Shown here: positions 8,480-16,519 of the stretch, one piece after another
How positions within the stretch are numbered: position 1 is the stretch's first letter
Layout of the letters: each line of letters starts with the position of its first letter
NCBI RefSeq assembly: GCF_009707125.1
Contig: NZ_WLVL01000039.1
Location: 124,001 to 188,000 of the forward strand
DNA from: Arsenicicoccus cauae
Lineage (GTDB): Bacteria; Actinomycetota; Actinomycetes; Actinomycetales; Dermatophilaceae
Direction: 5' to 3'
Length of the DNA: 64,000 bases
Notes under the pieces: generated by a model
What the model saw: the letters and a program-made list of their open reading frames with translations, nothing else
The model's database searches: none
Told to the model about the DNA's origin: nothing
Program-made: the position numbers and the translations under genes

Positions 8480-9538
8480 ATGGGTCAGCACCGCACCCCC
8501 GCCGTCGGCCGGACGACCCGCCCTGCCCGGCTCGCGACCCTCGTTGCCGCGACCGCGGTCGGCTCGACCCTCGCCGGCACCTTCGTCCTCCTCGCGGCCG
8601 CCCCCGCCCAGGCCCAGCGCCCGCGCGACTACGTCGCCCTCGGCGACTCCTACTCCTCCGGCGAGTCTGTCACGCCCTACCTCCCCGGCTCGGACACCGC
8701 CATCAACCGCTGCCACCGCTCCCTGCGGGCCTATCCCCAGCAGCTGGCAGACTCCCTGCACGCCACGACCGTCGACCACGGGGCCTGCTCGGGGGCCGTC
8801 ACCCAGGACCTCTACGCCCCCGACCACAACGGCAACCGCGTCACCGTCGACGCCCTGGAGCCCGCCCAGCTCAGCCGGGTCGACCGGCGCACCGACGTCG
8901 TCACCTTGACCATCGGGGGCAACGACGTGGGCTTCGGCTCGATCCTGGCGGCGTGCCTGTATGGCGACCGCCAGCGCGCCACCCGCACGGACTGCTCCAC
9001 CAACGCCGCGCTGACCGGTGCGGTGGCCGCCCGCATCGACGCCCTGGCCGGGCGCGGCACCGCCACCACCCCGGGCGGCCTGCCGATCACGCCGCTGCGC
9101 CAGATCATCGCCGACATCAGGGCCCGCTCCCCGCACGCCAAGGTCGTGCTCGGCACCTACCCGCAGCTGGTGTCCTCGACCTTTGCCGGGAGCGAGTGCC
9201 GGGTCGGCGGCCTGACCGTCCGCGAGGCGCCCACCCAGACCGTCCCCCTCTATGTCTCCAAGGCCGACGCCGCGTGGTTCGCCGCGACGGTCAACCGCCT
9301 CGACCAGGTGATCCTCGACGCGCCGCGCTCGGTGCGTGGTCGTCCGGCGCGGGTGGCCGACGTGCGCCCCGCCTACGGCGACCACGCGCTGTGCAGCAGC
9401 ACCACGTCGTGGATCACGCCCGTCAAGGGCACCGTCTCGGCGACCACGGGCGCGGTGTCGATCGACGGCTCGTCCATGCACCCGACCATCGACGGCCAGA
9501 CCGCCTACGCCCGAGCCTTCCGCTCACAGCTGCGGTGA
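8480..9538 (+). CDS. Secreted SGNH/GDSL hydrolase
   Basis: A 352-residue secreted esterase or lipase of the SGNH superfamily. A signal peptide covers about residues 1-45 and ends APAQAQ. Block I is YVALGDSYSSGE with the nucleophile Ser. Block III is LTIGGNDVGFGS, whose Asn helps form the oxyanion hole. Block V appears as SSMHPTIDGQ, supplying the catalytic His. Paired cysteines suggest disulfides, as in extracellular Streptomyces relatives. AGGAG lies six bases before the ATG. Likely substrates are lipid esters or acylated polysaccharides. Confidence 0.88.
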   Translation: MGQHRTPAVGRTTRPARLATLVAATAVGSTLAGTFVLLAAAPAQAQRPRDYVALGDSYSSGESVTPYLPGSDTAINRCHRSLRAYPQQLADSLHATTVDHGACSGAVTQDLYAPDHNGNRVTVDALEPAQLSRVDRRTDVVTLTIGGNDVGFGSILAACLYGDRQRATRTDCSTNAALTGAVAARIDALAGRGTATTPGGLPITPLRQIIADIRARSPHAKVVLGTYPQLVSSTFAGSECRVGGLTVREAPTQTVPLYVSKADAAWFAATVNRLDQVILDAPRSVRGRPARVADVRPAYGDHALCSSTTSWITPVKGTVSATTGAVSIDGSSMHPTIDGQTAYARAFRSQLR

Positions 9539-9709
9539 GGTCGCCCCTCGCTGCTGCCGCACCTCGGTGCTGCAGCGCCAGTGGGCCGCCCGGCACGGTC
9601 AGCCACCGGAGCAGCCGGCCGAGGAGCACCCGCTCGAGCAGCCCGAAGACTGCCCGCAGCGGCTTGACCACGAGGGTCACCACGACCCCGACCCGGCGCC
9701 CGTCACCCG

Positions 9710-10168
9710 TCAGCGCTGCGGGACCGGCGGTCCCAGCCAGAGCAGCACGGCCGTGACGACGGCGACGACGAGCGCCGCGACGAGGACGGCCAGGAGGGGG
9801 CGGGCCAGACCCATGGCGACGAGCCGCTGCGGCAGCGTCCGCGGGGCGTCGCCGCCGGCCGCCAGGCGCCAGCGGTCGGCGAGCAGGCCGCGCCGTTCGG
9901 CATACGACTCGAACGGCACGGTGGCGTAGGGCACCACGGCCGACGCCAGTCCGGACAGGGTCGTGCCGAGAGACCAGCGCCGGTCGATCGCCACCACGAC
10001 CGTCACGAGCGCGTAGGCGAGGAAGACCACACCGTGCACCAGCCCACCGACCCGCACCCCGAGCTCGGTGGTGCGCGTGACGTACTTGAGGACCATGCCG
10101 GCGATCAGCAGGGTCCAGGTGACCACCTCGGCCCGGGCGAGACGGCGGTACAGCAGGCGGGGGCTCAC
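9710..10168 (-). CDS. DUF3817 integral membrane protein
   Basis: A 152-residue membrane protein with about four predicted helices. The DUF3817 signature is visible in RLARAEVVTWTLLIAGMVLKYV and RVGGLVHGVVFLAYALV. The family is widespread in actinobacteria and has no known function. I start it at the GTG at 10168, which has GAGGAG six bases upstream, rather than the longer frame from 10213. It converges on the SGNH hydrolase gene. The 170 bases between the two stops show no clear terminator. Confidence 0.75.
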   Translation of the reverse strand: MSPRLLYRRLARAEVVTWTLLIAGMVLKYVTRTTELGVRVGGLVHGVVFLAYALVTVVVAIDRRWSLGTTLSGLASAVVPYATVPFESYAERRGLLADRWRLAAGGDAPRTLPQRLVAMGLARPLLAVLVAALVVAVVTAVLLWLGPPVPQR

Positions 10169-10252
10169 GAGACTCCTCGGCACGGTTGACGACAGCGACG
10201 CAGATCGTGCCACGTCATCCTGGGTGACGCCGTAAACCCGTGCAGCACTGAT

Positions 10253-10267
10253 TCAGCGTTACACTGA
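10253..10267 (+). promoter_or_regulatory. vapB promoter with overlapping small inverted repeat
   Basis: TACACT at 10260-10265 ends six bases before the vapB ATG, and no ribosome site is visible, so the transcript is probably leaderless. The hexamer sits inside TCAG-N7-CTGA (10253-10267), a plausible autoregulation site for the VapB ribbon-helix-helix dimer. Confidence 0.45.
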
Positions 10268-10271
10268 TGAC

Positions 10272-10505
10272 ATGGCGAACCTTACCGTGACCGTGGACGG
10301 TGAGACCCTGCGGCGCGCCCGCATACGAGCCCTGGAGCGGGGCGAGTCGGTCAACGGCTATCTCGCCGAGATGTTGCGCAGGTATGCCGGGGACGTGCCC
10401 CAGGCGGAGATCTTCACCGACACCCTGAGCGTGGTCCGAGCGTCCGGAGCGGGGGCCGACAACGGCCCTCGGTCGTGGAGCAGGGACGAGCTGCACCGTG
10501 CCTGA
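10272..10505 (+). CDS. VapB-type ribbon-helix-helix antitoxin
   Basis: A 77-residue antitoxin. The N-terminal ribbon-helix-helix (about residues 1-42, ANLTVTVDGETLRRARIRAL...VNGYLAEMLRRYAG) would dimerise and bind the promoter. The acidic C-terminal part would neutralise the toxin. The gene overlaps the start of the PIN-domain gene by eight bases, the usual layout for translationally coupled type II toxin-antitoxin pairs. Confidence 0.85.
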   Translation: MANLTVTVDGETLRRARIRALERGESVNGYLAEMLRRYAGDVPQAEIFTDTLSVVRASGAGADNGPRSWSRDELHRA

Positions 10506-10914
10506 GATCTTCCTCGACACCAACGTCCTCGCCTACCTCTACGACGATGGCGAGCCCTCCAAGCAGATCGCGGCAGGCCGACTCCTGCAGCGACCAGGTC
10601 ACCGGTTCACCGTCAGCACCCAGGTCCTCCTGGAGCTCCACTCGGTGCTGACCCGGAAGTTCCGTCCACCGGTCGGTCTCGACGACGCGCAGGTCGTCGT
10701 GGCACGGCTGGCACAGCTCCCCTGCGTGACCACAGACGCCGACCTGGTGGTCCGGGCAGCGACGACCGCCAGGGACCATCAGCTGAGCATCTGGGATGCC
10801 ATGGTGGTCGAGGCGGCAGCCGAGGCGGGCTGCACGGAGCTGTGGACGGAGGACCTCGCCACCGGGTCGACGCTCCGCGGCGTGACCATCGTGGATCCGT
10901 TCGTCAGCCGCTGA
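10498..10914 (+). CDS. VapC-type PIN-domain toxin
   Basis: A 138-residue PIN-domain ribonuclease, the toxin of a VapBC pair. The four acidic residues that bind magnesium are visible: FLDTNVL (Asp7), LLELHSV (Glu46), SIWDAMVVEAA (Asp100) and LWTEDL (Asp119). It starts at a GTG within vapB. Members cleave tRNA, rRNA or mRNA when freed from antitoxin. The last 11 bases overlap the end of the convergent ROK kinase gene. Confidence 0.88.
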   Translation: MPEIFLDTNVLAYLYDDGEPSKQIAAGRLLQRPGHRFTVSTQVLLELHSVLTRKFRPPVGLDDAQVVVARLAQLPCVTTDADLVVRAATTARDHQLSIWDAMVVEAAAEAGCTELWTEDLATGSTLRGVTIVDPFVSR

Positions 10915-11824
10915 CGTCGAGCCCGAGGGCGATGGCGCCGAGGACGCCGGCGTCGTCGCCCAGACCCGGTGCGACGACGTAATCGCCTGCATCGCCGGTG
11001 ATCTCGTGCCGGCTGATGTAGCCGCCGAGCCTGCCCACCATGGCGGCGCGCGTCGCCTCCAGCGCTCCCGGCAGGTGCGGCACGCCGCCGCCGACGACGA
11101 TGCGCTGCGGCGAGAGGATCAGCACCAGCGCCGCGGTCACCTGACCGATGTAGTAGCCCGCGAGCTGCGCCGCCTCGGCCTGGCGGGCGGGGTCCAGCAG
11201 CTCCAGGCGCGTGCCGTAGCGGTCCGCGAAGGCCGGGCCGCTCGCCATACCCTCCGCGCACCGCCCGTGGTAGGGGCAGCGGCCGTCGTAGGCGTCGTCC
11301 GAGTGACGCTCGACGAGGACGTGCCCCATCTCCGGGTGGAGCAGGCCGTGCACCGGTCGGCCGTCGAGGACCGCGCCGCCGCCGATCCCGGTGCCGACGG
11401 TGAGGTAGACGACCGAGCCGACCCCCTGCCCCGCACCCCAGCGCTGCTCGGCGAGCGCAGCGCCGTTGACGTCGGTGTCCCACCCCACCGGCAGCCCGAA
11501 CCTCTCCCGCAGGCGACCCACCACGTCGGTGTCACGCCAGCCCGGCTTGGGGGTGGTCGTGATCCGGCCGTAGGCCGGGTCGGCCTCGTCCAGGCACACC
11601 GGCCCGAACGACGCGACCCCGAGCGCGGCCAGGTCCTCCCCCTCGTCGAGCCGCGCCTGCAGCCAGTCGCTCACGGCGCCGAGCGTCTCGTCCGGGCTCG
11701 TCGTGGGGATCACCGTCCGCTCGCGGAGGTCCTGCGGGCCCGAACCGATGGCGCACACCACCTTGGTGCCGCCCATCTCGATCCCTGCCACGGACTGCGC
11801 GGGAGTGCGCTCGGTCGTCGTCAT
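10904..11824 (-). CDS. ROK-family sugar kinase (fructokinase/glucokinase-like)
   Basis: A 306-residue cytoplasmic kinase of the ROK family that phosphorylates a hexose with ATP. The phosphate-binding motif GIEMGGTK is at about residues 14-21, the catalytic Asp is in GWDTDVNGAALAE, and TVGTGIGGG follows. The ROK zinc site region HPEMGH...GRCPYHGRCAEGMASGPA resembles fructokinase-type members. The start is probably leaderless, with CAGAGT ending six bases before the ATG. The divergent neighbours are a beta-phosphoglucomutase and a disaccharide phosphorylase, so it may phosphorylate the glucose they release. Confidence 0.87.
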   Translation of the reverse strand: MTTTERTPAQSVAGIEMGGTKVVCAIGSGPQDLRERTVIPTTSPDETLGAVSDWLQARLDEGEDLAALGVASFGPVCLDEADPAYGRITTTPKPGWRDTDVVGRLRERFGLPVGWDTDVNGAALAEQRWGAGQGVGSVVYLTVGTGIGGGAVLDGRPVHGLLHPEMGHVLVERHSDDAYDGRCPYHGRCAEGMASGPAFADRYGTRLELLDPARQAEAAQLAGYYIGQVTAALVLILSPQRIVVGGGVPHLPGALEATRAAMVGRLGGYISRHEITGDAGDYVVAPGLGDDAGVLGAIALGLDVSG

Positions 11825-11902
11825 GGGACCACTCTGCCCGGCCCACCCCTCGTCACGCTGGGCGACCCCCGGCGCTCGTGCGGGGCAATCGCGGCTGGAT
11901 CG

Positions 11903-11931
11903 TTCAAGAGCGGCGACAACCTCGGTACCCT
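11903..11931 (+). promoter_or_regulatory. Leaderless promoter of the phosphoglucomutase gene
   Basis: A -35-like TTCAAG (11903-11908), a 17-bp spacer and TACCCT (11926-11931) lie upstream, and the GTG start follows after six bases. There is no Shine-Dalgarno sequence. This is one of the best full examples of the leaderless layout in the window. Confidence 0.55.
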
Positions 11932-11937
11932 CGTGGT

Positions 11938-12651
11938 GTGGACTGGACCCGATATGACGCTGCGCTCTTCGACCTCGACGGCGTGATCACCCCGACCGCG
12001 ATCGTGCACATGCGGGCGTGGAGCGAGATGTTCAACGCCTACCTCACCTCGCGCGGGATCGCCGAGCCCTACACCGACGAGGACTACTTCGCCTACGTCG
12101 ACGGCAAGCCGCGCTACGACGGCGTGCGGACCTTCCTCGCCTCGCGCGGCATCACGCTCCCCGAGGGCGAGCCCACCGACGCGCCCGGCACCGAGACCGT
12201 CTGCGGCCTCGGCAACGGCAAGAACGACGCCTTCCGCACCGTCCTCGAGCGCGACGGCGTCGAGCCGTATGCCGGCTCGGTGCAGCTGCTCGACCACCTC
12301 GCCGCCATCGGCACCAAGGTCGCGGTCGTCTCCTCCTCCCAGAACGCCCGCCCCGTGCTGACCTCGGCCGGGCTGGTCGACCGCTTCCCCGTGATCGTGG
12401 ACGGAGTCGTCGCGCGGCAGGACCGCCTCGCCGGCAAGCCCGCCCCCGACACCTTCCTCGACGCCGCGGAGCGCCTCGGCGTGCCCCGCGAGCGCGCGGT
12501 CGTCCTCGAGGACGCCGAGTCCGGCGTCGCGGCGGGGCGTGCGGGCGGCTTCGGGCTGGTCGTGGGCGTCGACCGTGGCGCCGGCGTGGACCGCCTCACC
12601 GCGTCCGGGGCCGACGTCGTGGTCTCGGACCTCGCGGAGCTGGTGCCGTGA
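11938..12651 (+). CDS. Beta-phosphoglucomutase-family HAD hydrolase
   Basis: A 237-residue HAD protein. The catalytic motif is FDLDGVIT with the nucleophile Asp near residue 11. A helical cap domain follows, then motif II VVSSSQNA, the Lys region AGKPAPDTF and motif IV VVLEDAESGVAAG. The family converts beta-glucose 1-phosphate to glucose 6-phosphate. The neighbour supports this: the stop overlaps the start of a GH65 phosphorylase (GTGA), which makes beta-glucose 1-phosphate. The GTG at 11938 is chosen over the longer frame from 11878 because of the promoter just upstream. Confidence 0.88.
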   Translation: MDWTRYDAALFDLDGVITPTAIVHMRAWSEMFNAYLTSRGIAEPYTDEDYFAYVDGKPRYDGVRTFLASRGITLPEGEPTDAPGTETVCGLGNGKNDAFRTVLERDGVEPYAGSVQLLDHLAAIGTKVAVVSSSQNARPVLTSAGLVDRFPVIVDGVVARQDRLAGKPAPDTFLDAAERLGVPRERAVVLEDAESGVAAGRAGGFGLVVGVDRGAGVDRLTASGADVVVSDLAELVP

Positions 12652-15149
12652 CGCCGCTGCACCTGACGGCCGACCCGCTGGACCGCACCCGCTTCCCCGT
12701 CGAGCCGTGGCGATTCGTCGAGACCGAGTACTCCGGCGACGACCTCGGCACCACCGAGACGCTGTTCGCCGTGGGCAACGGCTACCTCGGCATGCGCGGC
12801 AACCCGCCCGAGGGGCGCGAGGCGCACACGCACGGCACCTTCATCAACGGCTTCCACGAGACCTGGGACATCCGGCACGCCGAGCAGGCCTTCGGCTTCG
12901 CCAAGGTCGGGCAGACCATCGTCAACGTCCCCGACTCCAAGCTGATGAAGCTCTACATCGACGACGAGCCGCTCCTGCTGTCCGTCGCCGACCTCGTGCA
13001 CTACGAGCGCGCCCTGGACTTCCGGTCCGGCAGGCAGACCCGCGACGTCGAGGTGCGGACCGCGTCCGGCAAGCGGGTGCGCATCTGCTCGACCCGGATG
13101 GTGAGCTTCACCGAGCGTCACCTCGCCCTGATGACCCTCGAGGTGACCCTGCTCGAGGGCGACGCCCCGATCGTCGTGTCCAGCCAGATCATCAACCGGC
13201 AGGACGGCAAGGACGAGTACCACGTGCGCGCGGCCGCCATGGGCGAGGGCCACGACCCCCGCAAGGCTGCGGCCTTCAGCCAGCGGGTGCTCGAGCCGCA
13301 GTCGCACTGGCACAGCGACCGCCGCATGATCCTCGGCTACCGCACCGCGCAGTCCGGCATGACCCTCGCCGTCGGCGCTGACCACACCATCGAGACAGAG
13401 GCGGCATACGAGGAGCTCATCGACAGCGACCAGGACCGCGGCCGCAAGATCTATCGCATCGACGCCAAGCAGGGCCAGACCGTCACGATCACCAAGGCCG
13501 TCAGCTATCACACGTCGCGCGGCGTCCCCGTGCGCGAGCTCGTCGACCGGTGCCGGCGCACCCTGGACCGCGTCCGCGAGCACGGCGTCGACTTCTACGT
13601 CGAGCAGCAGCGGGAGTGGATGGACCGCTACTGGGCCAACACCGACGTCGAGGTCGAGGGCCACCCGGCGCTGCAGCAGGCGATCCGCTGGAGCCTGTTC
13701 CAGCTCGCCCAGGCGTCGGCGCGCGCGGACCAGATGGGCATCGCGGCCAAGGGCGTCACCGGCTCCGGCTACGAGGGGCACTACTTCTGGGACACCGAGG
13801 TCTACGTCGTCCCGTTCCTCACCTACACCTCCCCCGAGGTGGCCCGCAATGCCCTGCGCGCCCGCGTGCAGATGCTGCCGAAGGCCCGCGAGCGCGCCCG
13901 CGACCTGTCGCAGCGCGGTGCCCTCTTTCCCTGGCGCACGATCAACGGCGAGGAGGCCTCGGCCTACTACGCCGCGGGCACCGCGCAGTACCACATCGAC
14001 GCCGACGTGGCCTTCGCGTTCAGCAAGTTCCACGACATCACGGGCGACGTGGGCTTCATGGCCCGCGACGGCATCGACGTGCTGGTCGAGACCGCGCGCA
14101 TGTGGGCCGACCTGGGCTTCTGGCGCGAGAACGGCGACCGCACCTTCCAGATCCACGGGGTCACCGGCCCGGACGAGTACACCACCGTGGTCAACAACAA
14201 CCTGTTCACCAATGTCATGGCCCGCGACAACCTCGAGCGCGCCGCCCGCGCGGTCCGCGAGCTGCGGGAGACCGACCCCTCCGGCTACGCCCGGCTCGTG
14301 CGACGCCTGCGGCTCGAGGACGAGGAGGTCGTCGAGTGGGACGCGTGCGCCGAGCACATGGAGATCCCCTACGACGACGAGCTGGGCATCCACCCGCAGG
14401 ACGACCACTTCATCGACCGCGAGGTCTGGGACCTGTCCCGCACCGATCCCACGAAACGACCGCTGCTGCTGCACTACCACCCGCTCGTGATCTACCGCTT
14501 CCAGGTGCTCAAGCAGGCCGACGTGGTACTCGCGCTGTTCCTGCAGGGCGACCGCTTCTCCCTCGAGGAGAAGCGCCGCGACTTCGACTACTACGACCCG
14601 ATCACGACGGGCGACTCCACCCTGTCGGCCGTGGTCCAGTCGATCATCGCCGCCGAGGTGGGCTACGCCGACATGGCGCTCAAGTACTTCTACTCCGGGC
14701 TCTTCGTCGACCTCGCCGACCTGCACCGCAACACCTCCGACGGCGTGCACATCGCCTCCGCGGGCGGCGTCTGGAACGCCCTGGTCCACGGCTTCGCGGG
14801 GATGCGCGACTACCACGGCACCCTGTCCTTCGACCCCCGCATGCCCGACGCCTGGCCCCAGCTGACCTTCCCGATCCGGTTGCGCGGCACCAGGATCCGC
14901 GTCACCGTGCGGCAGGAGTCGATCGCCTTCGAGGTCGAGGAGGGCACCCGGGTCGACCTGTCGGTCCGTGGGGTCTCGTATGCCGTGACCGCCGGCTCAC
15001 CCGTCACCGTCCCGCTCGACGGGCAGGGCGAGCGCCGCGCCAGCCTGCAGGGCTCGCACCCGGTGATCGGGGACCTGCGCACGGACGGCTCGATCATCTC
15101 GGCGGGCGTGCCCGACCCCGACCAGTGGCGGCCCGGCGGCCCGCACTGA
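12648..15149 (+). CDS. GH65 disaccharide phosphorylase (maltose/trehalose type)
   Basis: An 833-residue GH65 enzyme that phosphorolyses an alpha-linked disaccharide to beta-glucose 1-phosphate and glucose. The N-terminal beta-sandwich begins with FAVGNGYLGMRGN. The (alpha/alpha)6 barrel carries FWDTEVYVVPFLTYTSPE and HGVTGPDEYTTVVNNN, with Glu510 as the expected general acid. The C-terminal jelly roll holds RIRVTVRQESIAFEV. It starts at a GTG overlapping the phosphoglucomutase stop, so the two are coupled. Length and motifs fit maltose or trehalose phosphorylase (kojibiose is also possible); specificity cannot be read from the motifs. A palindromic hairpin (CCGCGG twice) follows at 15151-15165. 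Confidence 0.88.
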   Translation: MTPLHLTADPLDRTRFPVEPWRFVETEYSGDDLGTTETLFAVGNGYLGMRGNPPEGREAHTHGTFINGFHETWDIRHAEQAFGFAKVGQTIVNVPDSKLMKLYIDDEPLLLSVADLVHYERALDFRSGRQTRDVEVRTASGKRVRICSTRMVSFTERHLALMTLEVTLLEGDAPIVVSSQIINRQDGKDEYHVRAAAMGEGHDPRKAAAFSQRVLEPQSHWHSDRRMILGYRTAQSGMTLAVGADHTIETEAAYEELIDSDQDRGRKIYRIDAKQGQTVTITKAVSYHTSRGVPVRELVDRCRRTLDRVREHGVDFYVEQQREWMDRYWANTDVEVEGHPALQQAIRWSLFQLAQASARADQMGIAAKGVTGSGYEGHYFWDTEVYVVPFLTYTSPEVARNALRARVQMLPKARERARDLSQRGALFPWRTINGEEASAYYAAGTAQYHIDADVAFAFSKFHDITGDVGFMARDGIDVLVETARMWADLGFWRENGDRTFQIHGVTGPDEYTTVVNNNLFTNVMARDNLERAARAVRELRETDPSGYARLVRRLRLEDEEVVEWDACAEHMEIPYDDELGIHPQDDHFIDREVWDLSRTDPTKRPLLLHYHPLVIYRFQVLKQADVVLALFLQGDRFSLEEKRRDFDYYDPITTGDSTLSAVVQSIIAAEVGYADMALKYFYSGLFVDLADLHRNTSDGVHIASAGGVWNALVHGFAGMRDYHGTLSFDPRMPDAWPQLTFPIRLRGTRIRVTVRQESIAFEVEEGTRVDLSVRGVSYAVTAGSPVTVPLDGQGERRASLQGSHPVIGDLRTDGSIISAGVPDPDQWRPGGPH

Positions 15150-15192
15150 GCCGCGGCACCCGCGGTCGGTCACGCATCGCTACGCTGACGGC

Positions 15193-15885
15193 GTGAGCGA
15201 CGCCGACACCCTGGTCGCGCAGGTCCGGGCGGCCCTGGCCGCGCACGCCGACCCGGAGCGGGCCGCCGGGCAGCAGCGCTACATGCGGTCGGCCATGCCG
15301 TTCCACGGGCTGACGACACCGCAGCGACGGCTCGTGACCCGCCCGATCCTCGCGGCGCACCGCCTGGCCACCCGCGAGGAGTGGGAGGCCACCATCCGCC
15401 GGCTGTGGGATGAGGCGACCCACCGCGAGGAGCGCTACACCGCGATCGAGCTGCTCCGGCACCGGGCCTACCGCGGCTGGCGGGACACGGCGCTGGCACC
15501 TCTGCTCGAGCACCTGATCACGACCGGCGCGTGGTGGGACGTCGTCGACGCGACCACGCCGGTCGTCGGCGAGATCCTGCGCGCGGAGCCGGGACTCGCG
15601 TCGCAGCTGCGCGAATGGTCGAGGTCGGACGACCTGTGGCTGCGCCGAGCCTCGATCATCGGCCAGCTCGACAGCAAGGGCCGCACCGACGTCGCGCTCC
15701 TGCAGGACTGCCTGGACGCCAACCTCGGCGACCGCGAGGTCTTCATCCGCAAGGCGATCGGGTGGGCGTTGCGCCAGCACGCCCGCGTCGACCCCACCTG
15801 GGTGCGGACGTATGTCGCGACCCGGCGCACCCGCCTGTCGCCCCTGTCGGTCCGCGAGGCCCTCAAGCACCTCGGCGACGCCTGA
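15193..15885 (+). CDS. AlkD-like DNA alkylation repair protein
   Basis: A 230-residue all-helical HEAT-repeat protein of the COG4912/AlkD family, which removes bulky or cationic alkylated bases (N3- and N7-alkylpurines). Family features are AMPFHGLTTPQRR near the N-terminus, AWWDVVDATTPVVG in the middle and LWLRRASIIGQL with EVFIRKAIGWALRQ towards the end. The start looks leaderless: TACGCT at 15181-15186, then six bases, then GTG. It lies 6 kb from the Ogt/Tag operon and adds to the alkylation-repair capacity of this region. Confidence 0.85.
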   Translation: MSDADTLVAQVRAALAAHADPERAAGQQRYMRSAMPFHGLTTPQRRLVTRPILAAHRLATREEWEATIRRLWDEATHREERYTAIELLRHRAYRGWRDTALAPLLEHLITTGAWWDVVDATTPVVGEILRAEPGLASQLREWSRSDDLWLRRASIIGQLDSKGRTDVALLQDCLDANLGDREVFIRKAIGWALRQHARVDPTWVRTYVATRRTRLSPLSVREALKHLGDA

Positions 15886-15890
15886 CCCGC

Positions 15891-15975
15891 GCGCACATCC
15901 CGCGCTCCCCCAGCAGAAATGTCACACCCAGCGACCCCACACGCGCACATCCCGCGCTCCCCCAGCAGAAATGTC
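15891..15975. repeat. Two 33-bp direct repeats between convergent genes
   Basis: Two identical 33-bp copies (15891-15923 and 15943-15975) are spaced at a 52-bp period in the gap between convergent genes. Each copy has short inverted ends (ACAT...ATGT) and the core CTCCCCCAGCAGAA. No coding potential is convincing here. They may be a small dispersed repeat family or part of a convergent terminator. Confidence 0.7.
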
Positions 15976-16003
15976 TCGCCCCGCGGCTCGGGACGGCGCG
16001 GCG

Positions 16004-16492
16004 TCAGCCGTCGAGGTCGGCGAGGAGCGAGTCGCGCTGGTCGGCGGGGATCGCGTCGACGGGCAGCGGGGTGCGGGTGTTGTCGCGGCGCTCCAGGACG
16101 AGCACGCCGTCGTCGGTGACCCGCGCCCGACGGAAACGGTCGAGCGGGTGCTCCGTCCCCGAGAGCGGGAAGCGCACGAGGCGGGCGGGGGCGTCATACC
16201 GCAGGGCGAAGCGCTCCTGGCGACCGAGGGCCGAGGTGACCCGTCGGCGCCGACCGACGTCGGCCCCCACGAGGACCAGCGCCAGGATGGCGGGCGCGAG
16301 GGCCAGCCACCACGAGATCGATCCGCCGGACAACGCCACGACCACCGCCGCGACGACAGTCAGCCCGACGAGCACGATCTCGAAGGCGCGCGCCTTGCGG
16401 CGTGTGGGGCCGTCGATGGCCTCCGCCAGCCGACGGACGAGCTCGGGCGTCGAGGTGACGACCGGTCCGCCGTCGTGGTCGAGGGTCTCCAT
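16004..16492 (-). CDS. Membrane protein with two hydrophobic helices, unknown function
   Basis: A 162-residue protein. A soluble N-terminus (METLDHDGGPVVTSTPELVRRLAEAIDGP) leads to two adjacent transmembrane helices (about residues 37-75). A cytoplasmic C-terminal part follows with SALGRQERFALRYD and an acidic end (DQRDSLLADLDG). I do not recognise the family. The ATG at 16492 follows TAGAGT with seven bases between, on the minus strand, only 2 bp from the divergent flavin-reductase -10. The two genes may therefore be co-regulated. Confidence 0.65.
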   Translation of the reverse strand: METLDHDGGPVVTSTPELVRRLAEAIDGPTRRKARAFEIVLVGLTVVAAVVVALSGGSISWWLALAPAILALVLVGADVGRRRRVTSALGRQERFALRYDAPARLVRFPLSGTEHPLDRFRRARVTDDGVLVLERRDNTRTPLPVDAIPADQRDSLLADLDG

Positions 16493-16499
16493 GGCGGGG

Positions 16500-16513
16500 A
16501 CTCTAGCTAGGGT
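16500..16513. promoter_or_regulatory. Two back-to-back leaderless -10 elements
   Basis: TAGAGT on the minus strand (16505 to 16500) and TAGGGT on the plus strand (16508-16513) are separated by 2 bp. Each ends six or seven bases before an ATG (16492 minus, 16520 plus). Polymerase could occupy only one at a time. Confidence 0.5.
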
Positions 16514-16519
16514 GGCGGC

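Noticed and set aside
9423-9683. Minus-strand frame of 86 codons with hydrophobic start (VTLVVKPLRAVFGLLERVL)
   Set aside because: It overlaps 115 bases of the SGNH gene, has no ribosome site or leaderless -10, and lies between convergent genes.
12114-14816. 900-codon minus-strand frame
   Set aside because: It is the complement of the GH65 gene, with His/Val/Gly-rich text typical of an antisense shadow.
12018-15149. Apparent fusion of phosphoglucomutase-region DNA with the GH65 enzyme
   Set aside because: The upstream 210 codons are out of frame with the HAD protein and Arg-rich. The GTG at 12648 is the natural start.
15891-15975. Possible start of a CRISPR array
   Set aside because: Only two copies, a spacer of 19 bases and no cas genes nearby.
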